Part shown: positions 43,325-51,127 of the stretch, piece after piece
Layout: each line of letters opens with the position of its first letter
Position numbering within the stretch: position 1 is the first letter of the stretch
Assembly: GCF_029846275.1 (NCBI RefSeq)
Contig: NZ_JARVWS010000004.1
Coordinates: 1-64,000 of the forward strand
DNA: 64,000 nt
From: Nocardioides sp. CER19
GTDB taxonomy: Bacteria > Actinomycetota > Actinomycetes > Propionibacteriales > Nocardioidaceae
Direction: 5' to 3'
Notes under the pieces: model-generated
Told to the model about the DNA's origin: nothing
The model's database searches: none
The model's input: the letters and a program-made list of their open reading frames with translations, nothing else
Position numbers and translations under genes: made by a program

Positions 43325-43789
43325 TCAGCCGAGCTCGGCGACCAGCCGGCGCAGGTCGCGGACGGCGGCCGCGGCCCGGTTGCCGTCGGAGCCCTGGATC
43401 CCCATCGCGGAGATCTCGGACCCGTCGGCCAGGTCGAGCCGGGCCCAGGGCGCGCCCGGCGGCAACCTGACGGCGACGACCTGGGCCCAGGCCAGCTCGC
43501 GCCGGCGGTAGCCGTTGACCACGATCAGCTTCTCCTTGGTCGCGCTCACGCGCGAGCGGGTGAGCGCGTGCACGCACGCCAGGATCATCAGGGCGAAGAA
43601 CGCCATTGTGATCTTCTGGAAGACGTCGAACGCGGCCTTGGTCGCCTCGTCGAACCCGATCCACGCCATCGCGCAGACGACACCGAGCCCGACCACGAGG
43701 ACGACCGCGACGATGCGCGGTCCCAGCGGACGGTAGGTGTGCGGGAGGGTCGGCAGGCCCGGGTCGGTCGACTCAGAGTCGGCAGGCAT
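43325..43789 (-). CDS. PH-domain membrane protein
   Basis: A 154-residue protein with two predicted membrane helices (about 25-44 and 58-74) followed by a short bacterial PH domain (SRVSATKEKLIVVNGYRRRELAWAQVVAVRLPP). A comparable PH-domain membrane protein follows ribH in M. tuberculosis, so this is a conserved neighbour of the rib/his genes. Function unknown. Start ATG 43789 overlaps the end of hisG by 17 bp; it converges on the epimerase gene with a 6-bp gap. Confidence 0.85.
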   Translation of the reverse strand: MPADSESTDPGLPTLPHTYRPLGPRIVAVVLVVGLGVVCAMAWIGFDEATKAAFDVFQKITMAFFALMILACVHALTRSRVSATKEKLIVVNGYRRRELAWAQVVAVRLPPGAPWARLDLADGSEISAMGIQGSDGNRAAAAVRDLRRLVAELG

Positions 43790-44639
43790 GGATGTCGGTG
43801 AGCAGGATGGCGCGCGCGCCGAGCGAGTAGAGGTTGTCCATGAGCCGCTGAGCGCCCTCGCGGGGCACCATGGCGCGGACGGCCACCCAGCCCTCGCGGT
43901 GCAGCGGGCTGACCGTCGGGCCCTCCAGCCCGGGCGTGAGCTCGGTGGCGGCGGCGAGGTCGGCGGCGCGGATGTCGTAGTCCATCATCACGTAGCTGCG
44001 CGCGATCATGACGCCCTCGATCCGGCGCCGGAACGTCTCGAACGACGTCGGAGCACCCCGGCGGCCGCAGGTGATGACCACCGCCTCCGACTCCAGGATC
44101 GTCTCCCCGAACACGTCGAGGCCGGCCTGTCGCAGCGTCGAGCCGGTCTCGACCACGTCGGCGATCACGTCGGCCACCCCGAGCTGGATCGAGGACTCCA
44201 CGGCGCCGTCGAGGCGGGTCACGCTCGCGTCGATCCCTCGTTGCTGGAGGAACGCCTCCACGACGCCGGTGTAGGACGTCGCGATGCGCTTGCCGGCCAG
44301 GTCGTCGGTGCTGGTGTAGCGGCCCGCCGGTCCGGCGAACCGGAACGTGCTGCGGCCGAAGCCGAGCTGGACGACCTCGTCGGCCTTCGCCCCGGAGTCG
44401 TGCAGCAGGTCGCGGCCGGTGATGCCGACGTCGAGGGTGCCCTCGCCGACGTAGAGCGCGATGTCGCGCGGGCGGAGGTAGAAGAACTCCACGCCGTTCT
44501 CCTCGTCGAGGAGGGTGAGGCGCTTGCTGTCGTCGCGCTGCCGGTAGCCGGCCTCGCGCAGCATCGTCGAGGCCGCCTCCGCCAGCGCGCCCTTGTTGGG
44601 CACGGCGATGCGGAGGTAGCCGGGCTTGTCGTCTGACAC
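43773..44639 (-). CDS. hisG: ATP phosphoribosyltransferase (long, hexameric form)
   Basis: First step of histidine synthesis: condenses ATP and PRPP. The 288-residue length shows the long form with a C-terminal ACT-like regulatory domain (about 215-288) for histidine feedback, and no HisZ needed. Motifs: LRIAVPNKGALAE at the N-terminus and ADVIADVVETGSTLR, the PRPP site. GTG 44639 has GAGGA 4-6 nt upstream. It follows hisE by 8 bp; the two catalyse steps 1 and 2 of the pathway. Confidence 0.96.
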   Translation of the reverse strand: MSDDKPGYLRIAVPNKGALAEAASTMLREAGYRQRDDSKRLTLLDEENGVEFFYLRPRDIALYVGEGTLDVGITGRDLLHDSGAKADEVVQLGFGRSTFRFAGPAGRYTSTDDLAGKRIATSYTGVVEAFLQQRGIDASVTRLDGAVESSIQLGVADVIADVVETGSTLRQAGLDVFGETILESEAVVITCGRRGAPTSFETFRRRIEGVMIARSYVMMDYDIRAADLAAATELTPGLEGPTVSPLHREGWVAVRAMVPREGAQRLMDNLYSLGARAILLTDIHACRL

Positions 44640-44647
44640 GGTTGTCC

Positions 44648-44911
44648 TCACAGGTGGGCGTAGACGTCGTCGAGCTCGAGGCCGGTCGCGAGCATCAGGA
44701 CCTGGGCGTGGTAGAGCAGCTGGCTGATCTCCAGCGCCGCCGCGTCCTTGCCCTCGTGCTCGGCCGCCATCCAGGACTCGGCGGCCTCCTCGACCAGCTT
44801 CTTGCCGATCGCATGGACGCCGGCATCGAGCTCCGCGACGGTGCCGGAACCCGCAGGACGGCTGACGGCCTTCTCGGAGAGCTCGGCCCACAGCTGCTCG
44901 AACGTCTTCAC
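44648..44911 (-). CDS. hisE: Phosphoribosyl-ATP pyrophosphatase
   Basis: Second step of histidine synthesis: hydrolyses phosphoribosyl-ATP to phosphoribosyl-AMP. The 87-residue all-alpha MazG-like protein has KKLVEEAAESWMAAEHEGKD (about 37-56), with the Mg-binding Glu residues, and EISQLLYHAQVLML. Stand-alone HisE, not fused to HisI, is usual in actinobacteria. GTG 44911 follows a TAGGCT hexamer (44920-44925, minus strand) by 8 nt without a ribosome site; the hisEG pair may therefore have its own leaderless promoter. Confidence 0.95.
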   Translation of the reverse strand: MKTFEQLWAELSEKAVSRPAGSGTVAELDAGVHAIGKKLVEEAAESWMAAEHEGKDAAALEISQLLYHAQVLMLATGLELDDVYAHL

Positions 44912-44982
44912 GGGGCCACAGCCTAGGCGGTGCGCCGGCGAGGGTCGTCGCCGGTCTCACAACGTCCGACGACCGGTCGCGG

Positions 44983-45030
44983 GTCTGGTCGTCGGTCTGG
45001 TCCTCGGTCTGGTCGTCGGTCTGGGCCTAC
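44983..45030. repeat. Four 12-bp tandem repeats between hisE and ribH
   Basis: Tandem copies of GTCTGGTCGTCG begin at 44983, 44995, 45007 and 45019; the second has one change and the fourth is degenerate (GTCTGGGCCTAC). The last copy overlaps the ribH stop codon. Length is too short for a CRISPR array. Probably a minisatellite that can vary in copy number, or a drifted gene end. Confidence 0.8.
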
Positions 45031-45515
45031 GTCTGGAACGGGCTGCGGATCCGCTTGATCGTCTGCGCGGTCTGCAAAGCGGCGGCGGCCGCCTCATAAC
45101 CCTTGTCCTCGCTCGAGCCCGCCAGCCCCGCCCGGTCGAGCGCCTGCGCCTCGTCGTCGCAGGTGAGCACGCCGAAGCCGATCGCGACCGTGTGGTCGAG
45201 CGCGACGCGGGTCAGCCCGTCGGTGGCGGCGCTGCACACGTAGTCGAAGTGCGGGGTGCCGCCCCTGATCACGACGCCGAGGGCGACGACCGCGTCGAAG
45301 CCCTGCTGGGCGAGCGCGCTCGCCACGACGGGCAGCTCGAACGTCCCAGGCACGCGGGTCACGACGGCCGCCTCGATCTTGTGGTCGGCGAAGGCGCGCT
45401 CGGCGCCGGCGATCAGGCCGTCCATGACCTGCTCGTGCCAGGACGCGGCGACGAGGGCGACGCGCAGGTCGTGACAGTCCGTGGCGTGGGTCTGGGGTGC
45501 TCCGGCACCGCTCAC
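45027..45515 (-). CDS. ribH: 6,7-dimethyl-8-ribityllumazine synthase
   Basis: Penultimate step of riboflavin synthesis: condenses the pyrimidine intermediate with dihydroxybutanone phosphate. The 162-residue protein has SWHEQVMDGLIAGA, VPGTFELPVVA, GVVIRGGTPHFDYVC (His for catalysis) and FGVLTCDDEAQALDRAG. Assembles as pentamers or icosahedral shells in this family. Start GTG 45515 overlaps the ribBA stop (GTGA). The stop codon lies in a tandem repeat. Confidence 0.96.
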   Translation of the reverse strand: MSGAGAPQTHATDCHDLRVALVAASWHEQVMDGLIAGAERAFADHKIEAAVVTRVPGTFELPVVASALAQQGFDAVVALGVVIRGGTPHFDYVCSAATDGLTRVALDHTVAIGFGVLTCDDEAQALDRAGLAGSSEDKGYEAAAAALQTAQTIKRIRSPFQT

Positions 45516-46762
45516 TGGGCAGCTCCTAGGTCGAGATCCGGCAGGACGTGGCCCATCCTGTCGCGCTTGGTGATGAGGTAGGCGATGTTGTGGTCGTTCG
45601 GGCGTGGCGTCAGTGGCACCCGTTCGGCCACCGTGACGCCGTAGTCCTCGAGCTCGGAGACCTTCTCCGGGTTGTTGGTGAGCAGCCGCACCTCGGACAC
45701 GCCGAGGTCGCGGAGGATCTGGCTCGCGGCGGCGTAGTGCCGCGCGTCGGCGGGCAGGCCGAGGTCGAGGTTGGCGTCCACCGTGTCACGGCCGCCGTCC
45801 TGCAGCTGGTAGGCCTGCAGCTTGGCCACCAGCCCGATCCCGCGGCCCTCGTGGCCGCGCAGGTAGACGACGACCCCACGGCCCTCCGCGACGACACGGC
45901 GCAGGCTCTCCTCCAGCTGCGGCCCGCAGTCGCAGCGGCGGCTGCCGAACACGTCACCGGTGAGGCACTCGGAGTGGACGCGGGTGAGGACCGGGCTCTG
46001 GTCGTCGCCCGACAGGTCGCCGTAGACGAGCGCGACGTGCTCGGAGGCGTCGACGGCGATGCGGAAGCCGTAGGCGGTGAAGTCGCCGTACGCCGTCGGC
46101 AGTCGTGTCTCGGCGGCACGCTCCACCAGGATGTCGTGGCGGCGCCGGTAGGTGACGAGCTGCTCGATCGAGATCATCGCCAGGCCGTGCTCGTCGGCGA
46201 ACTCCCGCAGCTGCGGCGCGCGCTTCATCGTGCCGTCGTCGTTGACGACCTCCACCAGGACGCCGGCCTCCTCGAGCCCGGCGAGTCGGGCGAGGTCGAC
46301 GGCTGCCTCGGTGTGGCCCCTCCTGACCAGCACCCCGCCCTCGCGGTAGCGCAGCGGGAACACGTGTCCCGGGCGGGTGAGCTGCTGCGGCGTCGTAGCG
46401 GGGTCGGCGAGGAGCCGCGCGGTGCGGGCGCGGTCGGCGGCCGAGATCCCCGTCGAGACGCCGTCGCGGGCGTCGACGCTGACGGTGTAGGCCGTCCGGT
46501 GCCGGTCGGTGTTGTGCGGCGTCATGAGGGGGATGTCGAGGTCGTCGAGCAGCTGCGCGGCCATGGGGACGCAGATGACCCCGCTGCTGTGCCGGATCGT
46601 GAACGCCATCAGCTCCGGCGTCGCCTTGCTGGCGGCGAAGATGATGTCGCCCTCGTTCTCGCGGCTCTCGTCGTCGACGACGATCACCGCCTTGCCGGCG
46701 GCGATGTCGGCGACGGCCCGCTCGACGTCGTCGAGCCTGACTCCCGGGTGCTGGGTGCTCAT
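45512..46762 (-). CDS. ribBA: Bifunctional DHBP synthase / GTP cyclohydrolase II
   Basis: Supplies both precursors of riboflavin. The 416-residue protein has the DHBP synthase domain first (about 1-205: DDESRENEGDII, RHSSGVICV, RPGHVFPLRYREGGVLVRRGHTEA) and GTP cyclohydrolase II after it (about 210-405: HSECLTGDVFGSRRCDCG with the zinc Cys residues, GHEGRGIGL). Both active sites look intact. Start ATG 46762 overlaps the ribE stop by ATGA. Confidence 0.97.
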   Translation of the reverse strand: MSTQHPGVRLDDVERAVADIAAGKAVIVVDDESRENEGDIIFAASKATPELMAFTIRHSSGVICVPMAAQLLDDLDIPLMTPHNTDRHRTAYTVSVDARDGVSTGISAADRARTARLLADPATTPQQLTRPGHVFPLRYREGGVLVRRGHTEAAVDLARLAGLEEAGVLVEVVNDDGTMKRAPQLREFADEHGLAMISIEQLVTYRRRHDILVERAAETRLPTAYGDFTAYGFRIAVDASEHVALVYGDLSGDDQSPVLTRVHSECLTGDVFGSRRCDCGPQLEESLRRVVAEGRGVVVYLRGHEGRGIGLVAKLQAYQLQDGGRDTVDANLDLGLPADARHYAAASQILRDLGVSEVRLLTNNPEKVSELEDYGVTVAERVPLTPRPNDHNIAYLITKRDRMGHVLPDLDLGAAQ

Positions 46763-47361
46763 CGGTTCTCTCCCGTTCCGCCGAGCAGCCTCTCGACGTG
46801 CTTGGCGATGATGTCGGTCTCGAGGTTGACCAGGTCGCCGGTCTGCTTGCGGCCGAGCGTGGTGCGGGCGAGCGTCTCGGGGATGAGGCTGACGGTGAAG
46901 CTCTCCTCCCCCGCGGCCACCACGGTGAGGCTGACGCCGTCGACCGCGATCGAGCCCTTGTCGACGACGTACCGGCTCAGCGCCGTGGGCAGCGAGATCT
47001 CGACGACCTCCCAGTGCTCGCTGGGGGTGCGGGCCAGGAGGCGCCCGACGCCGTCGACGTGGCCCTGGACGATGTGACCGCCGAGCCGGGTCTGCGGGGT
47101 GACCGCCCGCTCGAGGTTGACGACGTCGCCCGGCGCGACGCCGCGCAGCGACGTCTTGTCGAGCGTCTCCTGCATCACGTCGGCTGTCCAGGTGTCCCCC
47201 TCGAGGGCGGTCACGGTCAGGCAGCAGCCGTTGACCGCGATCGAGTCGCCGTGCTTGACGTCCTCGAGCACGGTGGCGGCGGCGATGGTGAGCCGTACGG
47301 CGTCGCCCTGGTCCTCCAGTGCGGAGACGGTGCCGAGCTCCTCGACGATCCCGGTGAACAT
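46759..47361 (-). CDS. ribE: Riboflavin synthase
   Basis: Last step: dismutates two lumazine molecules to riboflavin and the pyrimidine. The 200-residue protein is a tandem duplication of a lumazine-binding beta barrel: MFTGIVEELG and NGCCLTV in the first half, HIVQGHVDG and VDGVSLTVV in the second. Start ATG 47361 overlaps the ribD stop by ATGA. Called ribC in some genomes. Confidence 0.96.
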   Translation of the reverse strand: MFTGIVEELGTVSALEDQGDAVRLTIAAATVLEDVKHGDSIAVNGCCLTVTALEGDTWTADVMQETLDKTSLRGVAPGDVVNLERAVTPQTRLGGHIVQGHVDGVGRLLARTPSEHWEVVEISLPTALSRYVVDKGSIAVDGVSLTVVAAGEESFTVSLIPETLARTTLGRKQTGDLVNLETDIIAKHVERLLGGTGENR

Positions 47362-48413
47362 CAGCGGTCCCTTTCGGTGGTGGGTGGCGTGAGGGTGAGC
47401 CGGACGTTCGGCTCCTCGCCGTCGATCCCCGGCAGAACGGTCACGTCGGTGACGCGCGGCCGCAAGGCGTCGGCGATGGTGTCGATCCCGAGGTCGGCGA
47501 CGGCGTTGCGACCGTCCCCGAGGAGCATCGGCGCGACGTAGGCGACGATCTCGTCGACGAGCCCGGCACGGAGGAACGCGGCCGCGAGGGTCGGGCCGCC
47601 CTCCAGGAACACGTGCCGCCGGTCGCGGACCCACAGCTCTTTGAGCGCCTGCTGCGGATCGCGGGTGCGCAGTTGGAGGGTCTCGGCTCGGTCGTTGAAG
47701 ATCCGCTTGCCGGAGGGGAGGTCGCGCAGCCCCATGACGACGCGTAGCGGCTGTGTCCTCACCGGCCGGTCGTGCTCGTCACGGACGGTGAGCTCCGGGT
47801 CGTCGACGGCGACCGTGTTGCTGCCGACCAGCATCGTGTCGCTGAGCGCCCGGAGGCGGTGGGTGTCGCGCCGGGCAGCGGTCGACGAGACCCAGCGGCT
47901 GGTGCCGTCCGCCGCCGCGCTGCGCCCGTCGAGCGTCGCGGCGAACTTCCAGGTGACGAACGGTCGCTGCCACTGGGTGGCGCGCGTCCAGACGGCGTTG
48001 AGGGCACGGGCCTGGTCGGCGAACAGTCCTGAGTCGACCTCGATGCCCGCGTCGCGCAGGCGTGCCGCTCCCCCGGCGGCGACCGGATTGGGGTCGGCCT
48101 GCGCGAACAGCACCCGCCGTACGCCGGCGGCGATGAGGGCCTCCGAGCACGGGCCGGTCCGACCGGTGTGGTTGCACGGCTCGAGGGTGACGACGGCGGT
48201 CGCGCCGCGGGCCGCGGCTCCCGCGCGGGCGAGCGCGTCCGCCTCGGCATGCGGGGTGCCGGCGCCACGGTGGTAGCCCTCGGCGATCGTCGAGCCGTCC
48301 GGCCCGACGAGGACGCAGCCGACGCGTGGGTTGGGCCACAGCGGCGCATCGGGGCTGGCCGCCAGCTCGAGGGCGCGCGTCATCGCCGCGCGCTCCACGC
48401 TGACCTCAGACAT
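47361..48413 (-). CDS. ribD: Riboflavin deaminase-reductase
   Basis: Two consecutive steps: deaminates and then reduces the pyrimidine intermediate. The 350-residue protein has the N-terminal zinc deaminase (HAEAD; CNHTGRTGPC) and the C-terminal DHFR-like reductase with WKFAATLDGR and HVFLEGGPTLA. First gene of ribD-ribE-ribBA-ribH under the FMN riboswitch. The ATG at 48413 lies 1-2 nt after the riboswitch terminator's T-run and lacks a ribosome site; in-frame GTG 48398 (GAGGT 4 nt upstream) or ATG 48383 may be the real start. Confidence 0.94.
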   Translation of the reverse strand: MSEVSVERAAMTRALELAASPDAPLWPNPRVGCVLVGPDGSTIAEGYHRGAGTPHAEADALARAGAAARGATAVVTLEPCNHTGRTGPCSEALIAAGVRRVLFAQADPNPVAAGGAARLRDAGIEVDSGLFADQARALNAVWTRATQWQRPFVTWKFAATLDGRSAAADGTSRWVSSTAARRDTHRLRALSDTMLVGSNTVAVDDPELTVRDEHDRPVRTQPLRVVMGLRDLPSGKRIFNDRAETLQLRTRDPQQALKELWVRDRRHVFLEGGPTLAAAFLRAGLVDEIVAYVAPMLLGDGRNAVADLGIDTIADALRPRVTDVTVLPGIDGEEPNVRLTLTPPTTERDR

Positions 48414-48415
48414 GG

Positions 48416-48455
48416 AAAAGGCCCCTTCGCGGTCCGGTCGCGGACCCTGGGGCCT
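48416..48455 (-). terminator. FMN-riboswitch expression-platform terminator
   Basis: On the minus strand AGGCCCC (48449-48455) pairs with GGGGCCT (48419-48425); the inner GGTCC/GGACC pair extends the stem, and TTTT follows. It lies between the FMN aptamer and ribD, abutting the start codon. With FMN bound the terminator should form and shut off the rib operon. Confidence 0.8.
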
Positions 48456-48517
48456 GACAATGTGCTCGAGAGCCGTCGCCTCCGGGAGGAGGGTCCGGCG
48501 AGGAGCAGGTGCGTGCG

Positions 48518-48632
48518 CTTCCCATCCGGACTTTCACCGTCGGTCCAGGAATCTCACCTGGTCAACCGATGACTGGCTGCCATCGGGTCGCGGACTTTCA
48601 CCGCCGGTTCGGAATTACACCGACCCCAGAGC
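48518..48632 (-). ncRNA. FMN riboswitch (RFN element)
   Basis: The minus strand carries the conserved RFN blocks in order: GGGGTCGGTG near 48622-48631, the paired AATTCCGAACCGGCGGT and GAAAGTCCGCGACCC, then GGTTGACCAGGTG, GATTCCTGGACCGACGGT and GAAAGTCCGGATGGGAAG ending at about 48518. Both GGTGAAAGTCCG repeats, a hallmark of the FMN aptamer, are present. It precedes ribD and should turn off the riboflavin operon when FMN is high. Confidence 0.96.
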
Positions 48633-48685
48633 ACGCGAGTTGTTCACTCGTCGAGTCGAGGATAGCCCGGATGTCCAGCCCGGCG

Positions 48686-48714
48686 GTGTGAGTTCCGTCA
48701 GGCGGGACTCACAC
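48686..48714 (-). terminator. Hairpin at the end of the hypothetical gene, upstream of the riboswitch
   Basis: GTGTGAGT (48686-48693) and ACTCACAC (48707-48714) form a perfect 8-bp stem with a further CCG/CGG pair inside. It overlaps the stop codon of the upstream minus-strand gene and precedes the rib promoter. No T-run follows, so it is a probable but unproven terminator insulating the rib operon. Confidence 0.55.
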
Positions 48715-49173
48715 CGCTGCCGTCGCGCCTCCGCTGCCCGCGGCGGTGGTCCGCTGGCGGATCACGTAGCCGACCCAGAGCAGCAGCACGGCGTCGCCGA
48801 GCGACAGCTCGGTGGAGAGCTCCAGGGCCGGCCGGTCGGTCCACCAGCGGGCGGGCGTCAGCCGCCCCACCTCCGCGCCGGCGCGCCGGACGACGAGGCG
48901 GCTGCTGAGGATGCCGGCCGGACGGACCTCGTACGTCCCGTGCTCGCCGGTCACCGTCCAGACCTCGCTGAGCCAGCCGGTGCGGACCGCGCCGAGGCGC
49001 TCGATGCCGTCGGGCCCGGTGATCATGAGCCGTTTCCAGCCGAGCGCCCGGAAGCTCCACGTCCCGGCGTCGGTCGAGACCGTCGCCCGCTCGCGCCACC
49101 ACGACTTCTCGGCCGTCCCGACGGTCTCCCCGTCGCGGAGCAGCGCGTGGTCGCGACCCCACTCGTAGCGCAT
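48709..49173 (-). CDS. Conserved-looking hypothetical protein
   Basis: A 154-residue protein I do not recognise. It starts MRYEWGRDHALLRDGETVGTA and is predicted mainly beta-stranded, with several Trp-rich turns (SWWRE, SGWLSEVW, RWWTDR) and a final hydrophobic helix LGDAVLLLWVGYVI (about 124-137) that could touch the membrane. The pattern recalls small tubby/LURP-one-like proteins, but this is only an impression. ATG 49173 follows TAGAGT (49180-49185, minus strand) by 6 nt, a clear leaderless promoter, which supports a real gene. Confidence 0.7.
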   Translation of the reverse strand: MRYEWGRDHALLRDGETVGTAEKSWWRERATVSTDAGTWSFRALGWKRLMITGPDGIERLGAVRTGWLSEVWTVTGEHGTYEVRPAGILSSRLVVRRAGAEVGRLTPARWWTDRPALELSTELSLGDAVLLLWVGYVIRQRTTAAGSGGATAAV

Positions 49174-49200
49174 GGGGTCACTCTAGGGAGGTTGGCGCTG

Positions 49201-49384
49201 GGCGGTGAGTGGTCAACCGTCTGGGGTGTGGCTGAGTGGCTGCTCACCGGGGTGGGGCGGCGCGCGGGCAGCGGTGAGCCGGCAACCAGCTGACGCGCCG
49301 ACCCGGTCGACCACTCACCGCCGCGTGGTGCGGCGGTGCGCCATCAACCATCCGACCCGCGCAAACGGTTGACTACTCACCGCC
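49201..49384. repeat. Inverted-repeat cluster between the hypothetical gene and rpe
   Basis: GGCGGTGAGTGGTCAACCGT (49201-49220) is matched in reverse orientation by 49365-49384 with one mismatch. A third related copy lies at about 49307-49324 (GTCGACCACTCACCGCCG) and a degraded one at 49271-49287. The right arm runs into the last codons of rpe. The core is GGCGGTGAGTGGTCAACC. No gene is seen in the 199 bp between the two coding regions. Confidence 0.8.
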
Positions 49385-50056
49385 CGCGGCGGACCGGGCG
49401 GCGGACCCGGCCCGCTCCCGCAGCGCGGCGACCATGGCGTCGGGGTCGTCGGCGGAGTAGACGGCCGAGCCGGCGACGAACACGTCGGCGCCCGCCTCGG
49501 CGCAGCGCTCGATGGTCTCGAGGCTGACGCCGCCGTCGACCTGCAGCCAGATGTCGCCGCCGTGCCGGGCGATCAGCTCGCGGGTGCGCCGGATCTTGGG
49601 CAGGCACAGATCCAGGAACTTCTGGCCGCCGAAGCCGGGCTCGACCGTCATCACGAGCACCATGTCGAGCTCGGGCAGCAGGTCGGCGTACGGCTCGATC
49701 GGGGTCGCGGGCCTGAGCGCCATGCTCGCCCGGGCCCCCTGCGCGCGGATCTCGCGGGCGAGACGGACCGGTGCCGTCGCCGCCTCGACGTGGAAGGTGA
49801 CGCTGCGGGCACCGGCCTCGGCATAGCCGGGCGCCCATCGGTCGGGGTCCTCGATCATGAGGTGCGCGTCGAGCGGCAGGTCACTGGAACGGGCCAGCGC
49901 CTCCACCATCGTCGGCCCGAAGGTCAGGTTGGGCACGAAGTGGTTGTCCATCACGTCGACGTGCACCCAGTCGGCGCTGCCGATGCGGGCGACCTCGGCC
50001 CCCAGGTCGGCGAAGTCGGCGTTGAGGATGCTCGGGGTGATCTGGATGTGGCCCAC
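49373..50056 (-). CDS. rpe: Ribulose-phosphate 3-epimerase
   Basis: Interconverts ribulose 5-phosphate and xylulose 5-phosphate in the pentose phosphate pathway; ribulose 5-phosphate is also the RibB substrate. The 227-residue TIM barrel has ITPSILNADFADLG, HVDVMDNHFVPN and VMTVEPGFGGQKF with the catalytic Asp and metal His residues, and LQVDGGV. GTG 50056 follows TAGGAT (50063-50068, minus strand) by 6 nt: leaderless. Its last codons lie in an inverted repeat. Confidence 0.96.
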   Translation of the reverse strand: MGHIQITPSILNADFADLGAEVARIGSADWVHVDVMDNHFVPNLTFGPTMVEALARSSDLPLDAHLMIEDPDRWAPGYAEAGARSVTFHVEAATAPVRLAREIRAQGARASMALRPATPIEPYADLLPELDMVLVMTVEPGFGGQKFLDLCLPKIRRTRELIARHGGDIWLQVDGGVSLETIERCAEAGADVFVAGSAVYSADDPDAMVAALRERAGSAARSAAGGE

Positions 50057-50065
50057 GCCGGAATC

Positions 50066-50848
50066 CTAGGAGCCGCCCGCGAAGGCGTGCGTGACCGCCT
50101 CGCGGCCGGCGCCGGCGCCCGACCAGTAGCCGTAGGTGCCCTGCTCGAGCAGCTCGTGCCCCGCCGTGGCGAGGGCTGCGTACGCCGCGTAGGCCAGCGC
50201 GCCACCGGTCGAGACGCGCGCGGCCCCCAGCTCCGCGAGTCGCGCCACCGGTGGTGTGCCCGGGAACGCCAGGACGTTCACCGGCCGGTCGACGCCGCCG
50301 ACCACGGCGCGGATCTGCTCCTCGGTGACGGCGCCGGGCGCGAAGAGGACCGGGGCGCCCGCCTCCTGGAAGCGCCGCAGCCGCGTGAGCGTGTCGTCGA
50401 GGTCGCCGCCGTGGAGCAGGTTCTCCGCCCGAGCGGTGATCACGAAGTCCTCGCCGGCCGCCTCGACGGCGGCGGCCACGCGCTCGGTGGCCAGCTCGAC
50501 GTCGTAGATCTCGCTGCCGCTCCAGTCCTCGACCGAGCAGCCCGCGAGGCCGGCCGCCTTGGCACGGGCGACCGTCTCGGCGACGCCGGCAGGGTCGTCG
50601 GCGAAGCAGTTCTCGAGGTCGGCCGAGACGGGAACGCCGACAGCCGCAGCGATCGCGGCCGCGTGGCCGATGGCCTCGTCGCGGGTCACCGACCCGTCGA
50701 GCCGGCCCAGCGTCGCGGCGAAGCCACTGCTCGTCGTCGCCAGGGCACGGGCGCCGAGCGAGGCCAGGATGCGGGCGGAGCCGACGTCCCAGGGGTTCGG
50801 CATCACGAGGGGGTCGCCGGGCCGGTGCAGGTCGAGGAAGTCGCTCAT
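50066..50848 (-). CDS. Isocitrate lyase/PEP mutase superfamily enzyme
   Basis: A 260-residue TIM-barrel protein of the PEP mutase/isocitrate lyase superfamily: MPNPWDVGSARILASLGARALATTSSG at the start, VSADLENCFADDP for the metal-binding Asp/Glu region and CSVEDWSGSEIYD. Members include carboxyphosphonoenolpyruvate mutases, 2-methylisocitrate lyase-like and oxaloacetate decarboxylase enzymes; the short length without the isocitrate lyase KKCGH loop argues for the mutase/decarboxylase side. Reaction not assignable. It is 9 bp upstream of rpe. Confidence 0.85.
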   Translation of the reverse strand: MSDFLDLHRPGDPLVMPNPWDVGSARILASLGARALATTSSGFAATLGRLDGSVTRDEAIGHAAAIAAAVGVPVSADLENCFADDPAGVAETVARAKAAGLAGCSVEDWSGSEIYDVELATERVAAAVEAAGEDFVITARAENLLHGGDLDDTLTRLRRFQEAGAPVLFAPGAVTEEQIRAVVGGVDRPVNVLAFPGTPPVARLAELGAARVSTGGALAYAAYAALATAGHELLEQGTYGYWSGAGAGREAVTHAFAGGS

Positions 50849-50881
50849 GGCGTCATCCTGCCGCCCCGCACCGACGCTCGG

Positions 50882-51109
50882 TCACCCCCTTTTCTCGAGC
50901 AGCCCGTGCTCCGTGACCAGCTCGGTCGGCAGGGTTCGGTAGCGGACCTCGTCGAAGAGGACGGTCAGCGGCGAGACGACCACGGTCGCCCCGTCGAGGA
51001 GCGCGGCCGCGGCCTGCCCGGGGAGGAGCCGGTCGTGGTCGAACCGCTGCTGGGCGGCACGCCGCACCTTCTGGGTGGTCGCTGACGTCACGCGCGTCGG
51101 TGACCGCAC
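50882..51109 (-). CDS. Small hypothetical protein
   Basis: A 75-residue reading frame starting at GTG 51109, 18 bp after the LigD-type gene on the same strand. It reads ...QQRFDHDRLLPGQAAAALLDGATVVVSPLTVLFDEVRYRTLPTELVTEHGLLEKRG and has an amphipathic N-terminus with many basic residues and a hydrophobic centre. No family recognised and no clear ribosome site. Its placement between two real genes and its sensible amino acid composition support it, but it could be non-coding. Confidence 0.4.
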   Translation of the reverse strand: MRSPTRVTSATTQKVRRAAQQRFDHDRLLPGQAAAALLDGATVVVSPLTVLFDEVRYRTLPTELVTEHGLLEKRG

Positions 51110-51127
51110 CGCCCGCGTCCATGCCGG

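Noticed and set aside
44983..45030. Possible CRISPR array
   Set aside because: Units are 12 bp with no spacers and only four copies.
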